Source: Pseudomonadota bacterium | Lineage (GTDB): Bacteria > Pseudomonadota > Gammaproteobacteria > Burkholderiales > Burkholderiaceae | DNA length: 13,545 nt | Assembly (NCBI GenBank): GCA_021783435.1 | Contig: JAJXUC010000103.1 | Location: forward strand, 1-13,545 | Direction: 5' to 3' | Shown: positions 1-5,835 of the stretch, one piece after another | Layout of the letters: each line of letters starts with the position of its first letter | Numbering within the stretch: position 1 is the first letter of the stretch | The notes under the pieces: model-generated | The model's database searches: none | The model's input: only the letters and a program-made list of their open reading frames with translations | What the model was told of the DNA's origin: nothing | Made by a program: the position numbers and the translations under genes

Positions 1-78
1 CTGGGCTCGCGGCGGCTCGGCGGGCGCCGCTGCGGCGCCGGTTTGTGGCAGATCGGTCGCAGGCGGTCGCACGCTCAT
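1..78 (-). CDS. 5' end of an unidentified gene, truncated by window edge
   Basis: Only the first 26 codons are present. The ATG at 78 overlaps the stop of the upstream dehydratase gene as ATGA, so the two are probably translationally coupled. The visible N-terminus begins MSVRPPATDL and is then rich in Ala and Pro, with no membrane segment, signal peptide or domain yet. In aryl-polyene clusters the gene after the short dehydratase is usually a glycosyltransferase/acyltransferase. That is an expectation from gene order, not something this fragment shows. Confidence 0.55.
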   Translation of the reverse strand, partial: MSVRPPATDLPQTGAAAAPAEPPRAQ

Positions 79-386
79 GCCGGCGCTCCGCGAACCTTGC
101 GCAGGCGGCCGCTGGCCACGGGGCGCGCCTGGGCGTGCAGGCTGAATGCGATGGCATCGTCGGCCACGGCGTCGTGGCGTAGTTCGAGGGTTTCCCCCGG
201 CGTGACGGGCGAGAGGAACTTCACGGCATCGAGCTGCCAGTCGCTTTCATCAAGGCCGTGCGCGGCGGACAAGGCATGCAGCACGGCGTCGAGCAGCATG
301 ACGCCCGGCACGATGGGGCGCCCGGGAAAATGCCCGGCGTAGACCGGATGGTTGGCCGATGGCGCCGTCAGCGAGTCAGTCGGCAT
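75..386 (-). CDS. Short hot-dog-fold 3-hydroxyacyl-ACP dehydratase (ApeI/FabZ-like)
   Basis: Predicted to dehydrate 3-hydroxyacyl-ACP intermediates to the trans-2-enoyl form during polyene or fatty-acyl chain building in the cytoplasm. The 103-residue product carries the FabZ/FabA active-site segment early. It reads YAGHFPGRPIVPG, with the presumed catalytic His at residue 19 and an acidic residue, Asp33, in the following helix (LLDAVL). The usual FabZ N-terminal part (LPHRxPFLLVD) is missing, so the protein is much shorter than housekeeping FabZ (about 150 residues). The ATG at 386 was chosen because it overlaps the end of the ligase gene by 11 bp (ATGCCGACTGA) and the homologous sequence starts just after it. 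A longer upstream reading gives only Arg-rich sequence. It sits between the ligase and the next gene, as in aryl-polyene operons. A thioesterase hot-dog is less likely because of the HFPG motif. Confidence 0.82.
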   Translation of the reverse strand: MPTDSLTAPSANHPVYAGHFPGRPIVPGVMLLDAVLHALSAAHGLDESDWQLDAVKFLSPVTPGETLELRHDAVADDAIAFSLHAQARPVASGRLRKVRGAPA

Positions 387-1740
387 GGCGGCTGGCGTCC
401 GGAACGGGCGGCGGCGTGCGCATCGCCAGCGCGTGCAGGGCCGCGCGCGGCAGTTTGCCCGTGGCGTTGCGCGGCAGGCTGTCGACAAAGATCAAAGGGC
501 GTGGCATGAAGACGGGGTCGATACGTTCGCGCAGCGCGTCGCGCACGCGCCCGGCGTCGAGGTCGGGCGCGACGACGAAGGCCATGAGCCGCGTGACGGC
601 CTCCGCGTCGTCGTTGTCGGGCATGAAGAAGGCGCCGTCGCGCACGCCCGCAATGCTGGTGAGCTGGTGGTTGAGATGCGCCAGCGAACTGCGTTTGCCG
701 GCGATGTTGACCATGTCGGCGCTGCGCCCGTGCAGACGAAAACGGCGCGCGTCGACGATCTCGATCACGTCGTGCAGTACCTGGGGTTGCGCCAGGTTTT
801 CGCCTGTGACACGGGCGTGGCCTTGCGGCGCGAGGTCCAGGCGTACGCCGGGGAAAAGTTCCCAGACGTCGGTGAGGGCCGTGCGGCGTGTGGCGAGCTG
901 CCCGGTTTCCGTGGAGCCGTAGATTTCCAGCAGTGGCGCTTGCAGGCGCGTTTCCGCCTGTTGCGCCAACTCGGGTGGCAGCGGGGCCGTGGCTGACAGA
1001 ATCAGGCCCAGCGCGGGAATATCGACCTGCGCATCGAGCAGCGCGCGCAGGTGCACGGGCGAGGTGACGAGCATGCGCGGCGCGGGGATGCGCGCCAGCG
1101 CGGCGGCGATGTCCGCCGGATAGAACGGCTGCTCGGCGCTCATGGCCACTCCGCCATGCAGCGCGATGAGGGCCGTCGATTCGAAACCGTACATGTGCTG
1201 GGCCGGAACCGTGCCGACCAGGGCGTGGCGGCGCCCGTCCAGCAGACCCAGGCGCGAGGCGCCCGATTGCACGCAGCCGGCGAGCGCTCCCCAGGTCTTG
1301 GCGTGCGGCACCGGGGTTCCGGTGGAGCCCGATGTGAACACCTGCGCAACGATGCGTTCGGCGTCGATGCGTGGCATCTCGACTTCGGCGGGCGCCGCGC
1401 AGCCGGCATCGCGCTCGACGTAGGCGATGCGCGGCAGGCCGATGCCGTCATCGTGATCGCTCAGGCAGAAGGCATCCGGGGCCAGGTCGCGCAATTGGCG
1501 TATCGCCTCGGGCGTGCGCGTCGAAGGCAGAAGGCTGATCTTGCCGGCAATGACCGAGGCGGCGAACCCGACCAGGAAGCGGTAACGATCCTGGCAGACG
1601 TTGAGCACGTGGCGGCCGGGCGGCAGGCGCGCGGCCAGAGCTTGCACGTCGTGCAGGAATTCGCGCAGGTTCACCGCATGGCCGCTCCGCCAAGCCAGTA
1701 CGTCTTGCGCGGACAGCCTGGAGACGAGTGGCAGCTGCAT
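376..1740 (-). CDS. AMP-forming acyl/aryl ligase (ANL superfamily), aryl-polyene type
   Basis: Adenylates a carboxylic acid and probably loads it on the operon's ACP or on CoA. In aryl-polyene clusters the homologue activates the aromatic starter acid. The 454-residue product has the P-loop FTSGSTGTP (about 135-143), the A5 motif YGSTETG (274-280), the A7/A8-like region RSADMVNIAGKR (339-350) and the C-terminal RNATGK with the catalytic Lys429. It is shorter than typical acyl-CoA synthetases (500-600 residues), as ligases of this group tend to be. The start MQLPLVSRL at 1740 lies 40 nt after the membrane-protein stop. The longer in-frame reading overlaps that gene and translates to Arg-rich junk. 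No strong Shine-Dalgarno sequence precedes the start. Substrate identity (4-hydroxybenzoate, cinnamate or other) cannot be read from the sequence. Confidence 0.87.
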   Translation of the reverse strand: MQLPLVSRLSAQDVLAWRSGHAVNLREFLHDVQALAARLPPGRHVLNVCQDRYRFLVGFAASVIAGKISLLPSTRTPEAIRQLRDLAPDAFCLSDHDDGIGLPRIAYVERDAGCAAPAEVEMPRIDAERIVAQVFTSGSTGTPVPHAKTWGALAGCVQSGASRLGLLDGRRHALVGTVPAQHMYGFESTALIALHGGVAMSAEQPFYPADIAAALARIPAPRMLVTSPVHLRALLDAQVDIPALGLILSATAPLPPELAQQAETRLQAPLLEIYGSTETGQLATRRTALTDVWELFPGVRLDLAPQGHARVTGENLAQPQVLHDVIEIVDARRFRLHGRSADMVNIAGKRSSLAHLNHQLTSIAGVRDGAFFMPDNDDAEAVTRLMAFVVAPDLDAGRVRDALRERIDPVFMPRPLIFVDSLPRNATGKLPRAALHALAMRTPPPVPDASRHAD

Positions 1741-1780
1741 CGGCTTCGTGGTGGAGGGCGCGCAGGAGTCCCGCAAGGTT

Positions 1781-2515
1781 TTAGCGCGCCGAGATCGAGC
1801 CGGGGGCCAGCGTGCCTGCCTGATGGCTCGTCGCAGGCGTGTCGCCGGCCTCGGCGCCATGCGCCGCATGCTCCGTGGCATGCTGGCGATAGCGCATGAA
1901 AGCCGCCACCGCCTGCAGGGGGCCGGTGCGCTCGTGCGCGGGAAGCGCAAGCACCCGCACTCCATATTCGACGATGAACATGGCCAGTGTCAGGGGCGCG
2001 GTCAGCGCGTTGGCGAACAAGGCCCATATCGCCGGCGGGGCGGCAAGGAACAGCGTCGCCGACGCCAGGGCCATGAGCGTGAAGAACAGGGTCCAGGCCC
2101 AGGTGACGCCGCGGGTGTAGCGTGCGGTGCGGGGGGTGATGCGGCCTTGGTGCGCCATCAGCGCCAGGCGCGTGATCAGGGCCACCTGGCCGCGCCGCAG
2201 GCTGCTGCCGAAAACCAGGGCGAGCAGCACCATCGGTCCCGCGCTCTGGACGAGATAGCCCCAGCGGTAGTGTTGCAGCAGCGCATCGCGACCAAGCCAT
2301 AGGACCAGCGCCGCGAGCAGGATCAGAGACAGCGCAAGGGTGCGGCGCGGCGATTTCCAGGACATCCATGCGCCCGCCAGCAGCAGCGGCATGTAAGCGA
2401 ACGCTGCGCCCGCGAGCGTGGGGCGCGACGATTTCGCGGCGAGATAGCTCGCCGCAGCGTAGGCAACACAGGCGGCGGCGATCAATGCGCCTTGCATGGC
2501 AGCGCGCCAGCGCAT
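1781..2515 (-). CDS. Polytopic membrane protein of aryl-polyene-type clusters (COG4648-like)
   Basis: A 244-residue integral membrane protein of unknown biochemical role. About six hydrophobic helices can be placed, at roughly residues 6-26, 32-52, 57-75, 85-108, 135-160 and 162-190. A conserved-looking FIVEYGVRVLALP segment closes the last helix, and a hydrophilic His/Ala-rich tail follows. The ATG at 2515 follows the ACP stop by a single base (TGACATG), so the two genes are coupled. The longer frame upstream is only the ACP gene read out of phase. A membrane protein in exactly this position, between ACP and the AMP-ligase, is typical of aryl-polyene clusters. The family assignment rests on this order and on topology, so it is less certain than that of the neighbouring enzymes. 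Confidence 0.72.
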   Translation of the reverse strand: MRWRAAMQGALIAAACVAYAAASYLAAKSSRPTLAGAAFAYMPLLLAGAWMSWKSPRRTLALSLILLAALVLWLGRDALLQHYRWGYLVQSAGPMVLLALVFGSSLRRGQVALITRLALMAHQGRITPRTARYTRGVTWAWTLFFTLMALASATLFLAAPPAIWALFANALTAPLTLAMFIVEYGVRVLALPAHERTGPLQAVAAFMRYRQHATEHAAHGAEAGDTPATSHQAGTLAPGSISAR

Positions 2516-2516
2516 G

Positions 2517-2807
2517 TCAATGCGTCCGGTGGGCGGCCACGTAGTCGGCCAGGCTGCGCAGGGAACTGAAAATCTTGTGGTTGTTCGCGTCATCGGCGCG
2601 CAGCTGCACGCCGAAGTTCTTGGACACCACCAGGGCAAGCTCGAGGATGTCGATGGAATCAAGCCCCAGACCGTCGCCGTAGAGCGGGGCGTCGGGGTCG
2701 ATGTCGGCCGGGGGAACATCCAGATTGAGGGACTCGACAATCAAGCCGGCCAGCTCGCGTAGAAACGCGGCATCGGCGGTTAATGTGGAAATTGATGGCA
2801 CAGACAT
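2517..2807 (-). CDS. Acyl carrier protein (first gene of the minus-strand operon)
   Basis: Carries growing acyl chains on a 4'-phosphopantetheine arm. The 96-residue product has the ACP fold pattern: an N-terminal helix ending LIVESLNLD, then DAPLYGDGLGLDSIDILEL with the modified Ser51 in GLDSID, then an acidic helix 2 and helix 3. The start MSVPSISTL at 2807 fits the usual ACP length. An in-frame ATG at 2876 would add 23 residues resembling nothing in ACPs. The ribosome binding site is weak at either start, which leaves some doubt. The stop is one base before the membrane-protein ATG. Many aryl-polyene clusters have two adjacent ACP genes, but here only one precedes the membrane protein. The second ACP of the region (4261-4554) is on the other strand with a different cassette. 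Confidence 0.87.
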   Translation of the reverse strand: MSVPSISTLTADAAFLRELAGLIVESLNLDVPPADIDPDAPLYGDGLGLDSIDILELALVVSKNFGVQLRADDANNHKIFSSLRSLADYVAAHRTH

Positions 2808-3021
2808 GGCGCCGGAGCGTCGCGAAACGGACAGGGAACAAGGAGGTCCGATGATAAATGAACGGCCCGGCGCCAAGGCTCAAGGTGCCTGGCGCCGGCG
2901 CAGTAGACGTGACGTGGCCGGGTTTCCTGCATACCCGCGCGGCAGAAGGATCGGGCCAGCGCAACGGGCGCTGCGGCCGCCGGTTGCGCACGGGGCAGGG
3001 ACGTGACGCCGGCCCGGCGGA
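2808..3021. other. Intergenic region upstream of the minus-strand lipid operon
   Basis: About 214 bp lie between the ACP start and the stop of the first small secreted protein gene. The region should hold the promoter of the minus-strand lipid operon, but no convincing -35/-10 pair was found by eye. It contains an isolated strong Shine-Dalgarno-like AGGAGGT at 2841-2847 on the plus strand. ATG codons follow at 2851 and 2858, and the first opens a 51-codon Arg-rich frame that ends at 3006. That frame looks like chance coding in GC-rich DNA and is not called as a gene. Confidence 0.4.
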
Positions 3022-3327
3022 TCAATTGTCGTCGTCGTCTTCGTGGCGACGCCAGCCACGGCGTTCACCCCAGTACGGATGCCAGCCGCGGCCGTACGCG
3101 CCGTAAGTGACATAGCCGGGGCTGTAGACCACGGGAGGTTGGGCATAGACCACCGGGGGCGGCGCCACGTAGACGGGCGGGGGTGCAACGGGATAGACAT
3201 TGCCAAAATTGGCAGCGATTCCGGGGCCGCCAACACCCAGAGACCAATACACGCCGTCTGCTTGGGCGGAAGGGGCCAATGCGGCGGACGCCGAGATGGC
3301 CAGGGCCAACAAGGATGTACGGATCAT
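3022..3327 (-). CDS. Small secreted Pro/Val-Tyr-repeat protein with acidic tail (paralogue 1)
   Basis: Function unknown. The 101-residue product has a clear Sec signal peptide, with hydrophobic core SLLALAISASAALA and likely cleavage after SAQA at about residue 23. A short segment DGVYWSLGVGGPGIAANFG follows, then repeats of the type APPPVYV/APPPVVY/AQPPVVY at about 46-72. Next come a Gly/Tyr stretch and a tail ending HEDDDDN. The start MIRTSLLAL at 3327 is preceded by GGAG nine bases upstream, a good ribosome binding site. The next gene upstream encodes a paralogue with the same layout. Such proteins are common in Burkholderiales and are often annotated as PXPV-repeat or hypothetical. An envelope location is inferred from the signal peptide and repeats. 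Metal or cation binding by the acidic tail is speculation. Confidence 0.82.
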   Translation of the reverse strand: MIRTSLLALAISASAALAPSAQADGVYWSLGVGGPGIAANFGNVYPVAPPPVYVAPPPVVYAQPPVVYSPGYVTYGAYGRGWHPYWGERRGWRRHEDDDDN

Positions 3328-3354
3328 GATGATTCTCCGAATAGGGCTGTGTAC

Positions 3355-3377
3355 ATGCCGCCATAACGGTGCGGCAT
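3355..3377. promoter_or_regulatory. Perfect 7-bp inverted repeat upstream of secreted paralogue 1
   Basis: ATGCCGC (3355-3361) and GCGGCAT (3371-3377) flank a 9-base centre, CATAACGGT. The repeat lies about 28-50 nt upstream of the start codon at 3327, in the likely leader or promoter. It could be an operator or an mRNA hairpin. There is no T-run, so it is not a standard terminator. The AACGGT in the centre also occurs at 3953-3958, upstream of the paralogue. Confidence 0.3.
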
Positions 3378-3480
3378 TGGGCATGGCCGACATGTCATAC
3401 GACGCAAGCGCGACAAAACGTAACGCGCACCGGGAACTGGAAATGCAGCATGGCGACGTGCATTTCCCGAAAGCGGGCAT

Positions 3481-3503
3481 GGGGGAAGGCAGCGCCTCCC
3501 CCC
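3481..3503. terminator. GC-rich stem-loop between the two secreted paralogues
   Basis: GGGGGAAGGC, loop AGC, then GCCTCCCCCC gives a 10-pair stem with one A/C mismatch. It lies about 45 nt past the stop of the upstream paralogue (3547) in the direction of minus-strand transcription. No T-run follows on either strand, so it is at best a weak or Rho-assisted terminator, or a structure that lowers expression of the second gene. Confidence 0.3.
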
Positions 3504-3546
3504 ATGCACAGGCCTGTATTTCGCGCTTGAGACATACGCGGGGGTC

Positions 3547-3924
3547 TCAATCGTCATCGTGATGCCAGTGGCGCCGGCCTCGATCCCAGTCGTGCCGCTC
3601 GGGATGATGCCCCCAGCCCGGGCGCACCACCGGGACGTAGCCATACCCATATCCATAGGGATAGCCTGTGTACACGACGGGGGGCGGAGGAGGCACGCGG
3701 TACACCACGGGTGGTGGCGCGACCACAACGGGCCGCGGCGCATAGACGATCGGCGGCGCATAGACCATGAGCGGCGGCGGCGCGTAGACGATGGGCGGCG
3801 CAACGTTGAACGCCATACCGGGCGCGCCGACCGATACCGACCACCAGACATCTCCCGCATATGCCGCCGGGGCTGACGCGAGAGCGACTGCGGAAGCCAG
3901 ACCCATCAAGGTTTGTCGCAACAT
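3547..3924 (-). CDS. Small secreted Pro/Val-Tyr-repeat protein with His/Asp-rich tail (paralogue 2)
   Basis: Function unknown. The 125-residue product begins MLRQTLMGLASAVALASAP, with signal peptidase cleavage likely after AAYA at about residue 23. The mature start GDVWWSVSVGAPGMAFN closely parallels paralogue 1 (DGVYWSLGVGGPGIAAN). It continues with about seven Pro-Pro/Val-Tyr units (residues about 41-85), then a Tyr/Gly run (GYPYGYGYGY), then a tail ending HHPERHDWDRGRRHWHHDDD. That tail has many His and Asp residues and could bind transition metals or heme, but this is inferred from composition only. The start at 3924 is chosen because the signal peptide begins there and GGAG lies nine bases upstream, almost the same leader as paralogue 1. 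An in-frame start 30 nt upstream would add charged residues before the signal peptide. The two genes probably arose by tandem duplication. Confidence 0.83.
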   Translation of the reverse strand: MLRQTLMGLASAVALASAPAAYAGDVWWSVSVGAPGMAFNVAPPIVYAPPPLMVYAPPIVYAPRPVVVAPPPVVYRVPPPPPVVYTGYPYGYGYGYVPVVRPGWGHHPERHDWDRGRRHWHHDDD

Positions 3925-3951
3925 GATGTTCTCCTGAGTATGTGTCGCCAT

Positions 3952-3969
3952 CAACGGTTACAACAGTTG
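3952..3969. repeat. Tandem 9-bp repeat CAACGGTTA CAACAGTTG
   Basis: Two adjacent near-copies, CAACGGTTA (3952-3960) and CAACAGTTG (3961-3969), each contain the palindromic core AACNGTT. They lie 28-45 nt upstream of the start of secreted paralogue 2. They look like two half-sites or two operators for a DNA-binding protein in the leader or promoter. Short repeats of this size can also occur by chance. Confidence 0.35.
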
Positions 3970-4251
3970 TCTTGCCGACAGCGCCCGATCTTTTTGCTCC
4001 CGCCGCCCAAGGACTTGGCGCGCGTGGTTGCTGATATTCTCTGGCGGCCTCAAATCTGTGAAATGCAACACCTTGCCGCCGCGCCGTGGTGCACATCGGG
4101 GGCATGTCGCGTCACGACGGGCCCGGCTTTCTGGGCCGGTTGCAAAAATATCAGGATCTTGAAATGATCGAATTCAATTGCAGCCGAGGTTTAGTTTTAA
4201 ATCTGGCCATTGGCGGGCTGTCCCAGTCGCCCGTCAAGCAAGAACGATGCT

Positions 4252-4256
4252 GAGGG
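4252..4256 (+). promoter_or_regulatory. Ribosome binding site deciding the start of the second ACP
   Basis: GAGGG sits four bases before the ATG at 4261. It supports that start over the in-frame ATG at 4210, which has no Shine-Dalgarno sequence and would add 17 residues unlike any ACP. Confidence 0.55.
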
Positions 4257-4260
4257 ATGC

Positions 4261-4554
4261 ATGCTCGAGCAGCTCATTAAAAAATATTTGATAACGGGCG
4301 CCAAGGTCGATCCGCTGAAATTTGATCAGCCTGATCTCATGGTTTCCGATCTGGGTTTGGATTCCTTGGGCCTGGTTGAAATGCTTTTTGAGGTTGAGGA
4401 GCATTTTGGATTTCAGATTGCAGATCCCATGCAATTTCAGACCATGCGTTTCCAGGACATGGTCGCCGCGATCGAGGCGGAGGTCCGGGCGCACAACAAC
4501 GGGGAATTGCCAGAGATTCAGGTGCCCGATTCCTCGCCCGGCACCAACCCATGA
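4261..4554 (+). CDS. Acyl carrier protein of the plus-strand lipid cassette
   Basis: A 97-residue carrier protein with helix 1 (MLEQLIKKYLITGA), the phosphopantetheine site DLGLDSLGLVEML with Ser35, helix 2 ending EEHFGFQI, and helix 4 DMVAAIEAEVRAH. It has a roughly 20-residue hydrophilic C-terminal extension ending PDSSPGTNP that ordinary AcpP lacks. It presumably carries the chain elongated by the ketosynthase encoded next, whose ATG overlaps this stop as ATGA. Base composition is odd: in 4261-4440 only 80 of 180 bases are G/C (44%), with many A/T third positions, while neighbours are well above 60%. This may mean recent transfer, or selection for low mRNA structure and high translation. 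It differs enough from the ACP at 2517-2807 (DSLGLVEM versus DSIDILEL) that the two probably serve different partners. Confidence 0.88.
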   Translation: MLEQLIKKYLITGAKVDPLKFDQPDLMVSDLGLDSLGLVEMLFEVEEHFGFQIADPMQFQTMRFQDMVAAIEAEVRAHNNGELPEIQVPDSSPGTNP

Positions 4555-5804
4555 ACCAAGTTTTCATCACCGGGATGGGGATGCTGTCCCCGCTGGGCCA
4601 GGACAGGAAGGACAGTTTCGCGGCGGCGCTCTTGGCGCGCAGCGCAATCAAGCGCAGCCCCGAAGCGCTGAGCGCGGGTTTATCGAACATCCTGATGGCG
4701 CCTGCCGCCGTCGAGCCGGGCGCCCTGCTCGACAGTCAAGATGCAGGCCTGGACCGCGCCACCCAGTTTTCGCTGGTGGCCGCACAGGAGGCCATGGCTG
4801 ATGCGGGCATCGATCAAACGCCTTCCGATGCCGATCGATTCGGCGTTTTCGTCGGGATCGGTTTCGGCGGCGCGCACACGCTGGACGCGATGTTTGCGCG
4901 TTATTACACGGCGCTGTTCGGCGGCGAGCAGCGCCGCAAGCGTGCCACCGTGGTGCATCCGCTGTCCGTGCCGCGCATGATGGCCAATGCGTCGATGGCG
5001 GCGGTTTCCATGCGCTATGGCTTGCGTGGCATGGGCAATACCTATTCGGTTGCCTGCGCCTCGTCAGCCATCGCGGCCGGGGAAGCATGGCGAGCGATCC
5101 GGCATGGTTACCTGGATGCGGCGCTGGTGATCGGCACGGAAGCCATGCTGACGCCGGGATCCATGGTGGCCTGGAATGCGCTGCGGGTGATGGCGCGGCC
5201 GAATGCCGACAACCCCGCCGCGAGCTGCCGGCCGTTCGACCGCGACCGCTGCGGTTTCGTGCTGGGGGAGGGGGCGGCTGCGCTGGTGCTGGAAAGCCGG
5301 CCTCGCGCCGAGCGCCGAGGCGCTGCGGTGCATGCGGAGCTGGCGGGCTACGGCTGCAGCAGCGATGCGCACCACCTGACGGCACCTTCGGTCGAGGGAC
5401 AGGCCGCTGCCATGCGCCAGGCCCTTGGCGAAGCGCGACTTGCGCCCGATCAGATCCAGTATCTCAACGCCCATGGCACGGCCACGGACGCGGGCGACGT
5501 GATCGAGACGCAGTCCATCGCCGACGTGTTCGGCGCAGCGTCCAGGCAACTGGCCGTCAGTTCGACCAAAGCCGTGCACGGGCACCTGATCGGCGCGGGC
5601 GGTACGCTGGAACTCGCGCTGGCCGTCATGGCGATGGAAAGCGGGTCAGTCCCGCCGACGGCGCATCTGGAGCATCCCGACCCACGTTGCACGCTGGACT
5701 ATGTACCCTTGAAGGCCAGGCACGGCTGGCGCATCGATGCGGTCATGTCCAATTCGTTCGCCTTCGGCGGCAGCAACGCGAGCCTGATCGCCCGGCGCGT
5801 GTGA
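4551..5804 (+). CDS. Beta-ketoacyl-ACP synthase (KAS I/II, FabF-like)
   Basis: Condenses an acyl primer with malonyl-ACP to extend the chain by two carbons. The 417-residue product has the full KAS I/II length and catalytic triad: Cys169 in TYSVACASS, His308 in NAHGTATDAGD and His343 in KAVHGHLIGAGG. The Gly-rich C-terminal loop NSFAFGGSNAS is also intact. It is therefore an active condensing enzyme rather than a chain-length factor, which would lack the Cys. The start overlaps the ACP stop (ATGA), which argues for coupled translation and a dedicated carrier/synthase pair. It lies in a cassette with PAP2 and FabZ-like genes and next to an aryl-polyene-type operon on the other strand. It may elongate the polyene or a separate specialised lipid. 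It is unlikely to be the housekeeping FabF, which normally sits with fabD, fabG and acpP. Confidence 0.92.
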   Translation: MNQVFITGMGMLSPLGQDRKDSFAAALLARSAIKRSPEALSAGLSNILMAPAAVEPGALLDSQDAGLDRATQFSLVAAQEAMADAGIDQTPSDADRFGVFVGIGFGGAHTLDAMFARYYTALFGGEQRRKRATVVHPLSVPRMMANASMAAVSMRYGLRGMGNTYSVACASSAIAAGEAWRAIRHGYLDAALVIGTEAMLTPGSMVAWNALRVMARPNADNPAASCRPFDRDRCGFVLGEGAAALVLESRPRAERRGAAVHAELAGYGCSSDAHHLTAPSVEGQAAAMRQALGEARLAPDQIQYLNAHGTATDAGDVIETQSIADVFGAASRQLAVSSTKAVHGHLIGAGGTLELALAVMAMESGSVPPTAHLEHPDPRCTLDYVPLKARHGWRIDAVMSNSFAFGGSNASLIARRV

Positions 5805-5821
5805 CCGGCTGATTCGGAAGC

Positions 5822-5829
5822 AGGAGGAG
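5822..5829 (+). promoter_or_regulatory. Strong ribosome binding site of the PAP2 gene
   Basis: AGGAGGAG at 5822-5829 lies six bases before the ATG at 5836. It fixes this start and indicates independent, efficient initiation 31 nt after the ketosynthase stop. Confidence 0.7.
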
Positions 5830-5835
5830 GCGTAC

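Larger units (their letters stand above)
3925..4260. other. Divergent intergenic region with an AT-rich islet
   Basis: No gene is supported in these 336 bp between the secreted-protein gene (minus strand) and the second ACP (plus strand). The region must hold the promoters for both. The stretch 4141-4200 has only 20 G/C of 60 bases, far below the surroundings, and includes TTAGTTTTAAAT (4191-4202). A -10-like TTAAAT at 4197-4202 has no good -35 at standard spacing, so no promoter is called. A GC-rich stem, CCGGC/GCCGG, occurs near 4122-4139. Confidence 0.5.

Noticed and set aside
1051..1899. 282-codon plus-strand frame over the AMP-ligase
   Set aside because: It overlaps the ligase antisense, has His/Arg/Gly-rich composition typical of shadow frames, and has no ribosome binding site of note.
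3600..3810. Repetitive GGCGGCGCATAGAC-like units as a DNA repeat or CRISPR-like array
   Set aside because: The repetition is explained by codons for Pro/Val/Tyr repeats in the secreted protein. Units are short, unequal and without unique spacers.
4159..4202. Sigma-70 promoter using TTGAAA at 4159 or TTGCAG at 4178
   Set aside because: Neither hexamer has a reasonable -10 at 16-18 bp spacing. The region is kept only as AT-rich intergenic DNA.
4551..5804. Ketosynthase as an inactive chain-length factor
   Set aside because: The nucleophile Cys169 and both catalytic His residues are present, so it should be an active condensing enzyme.
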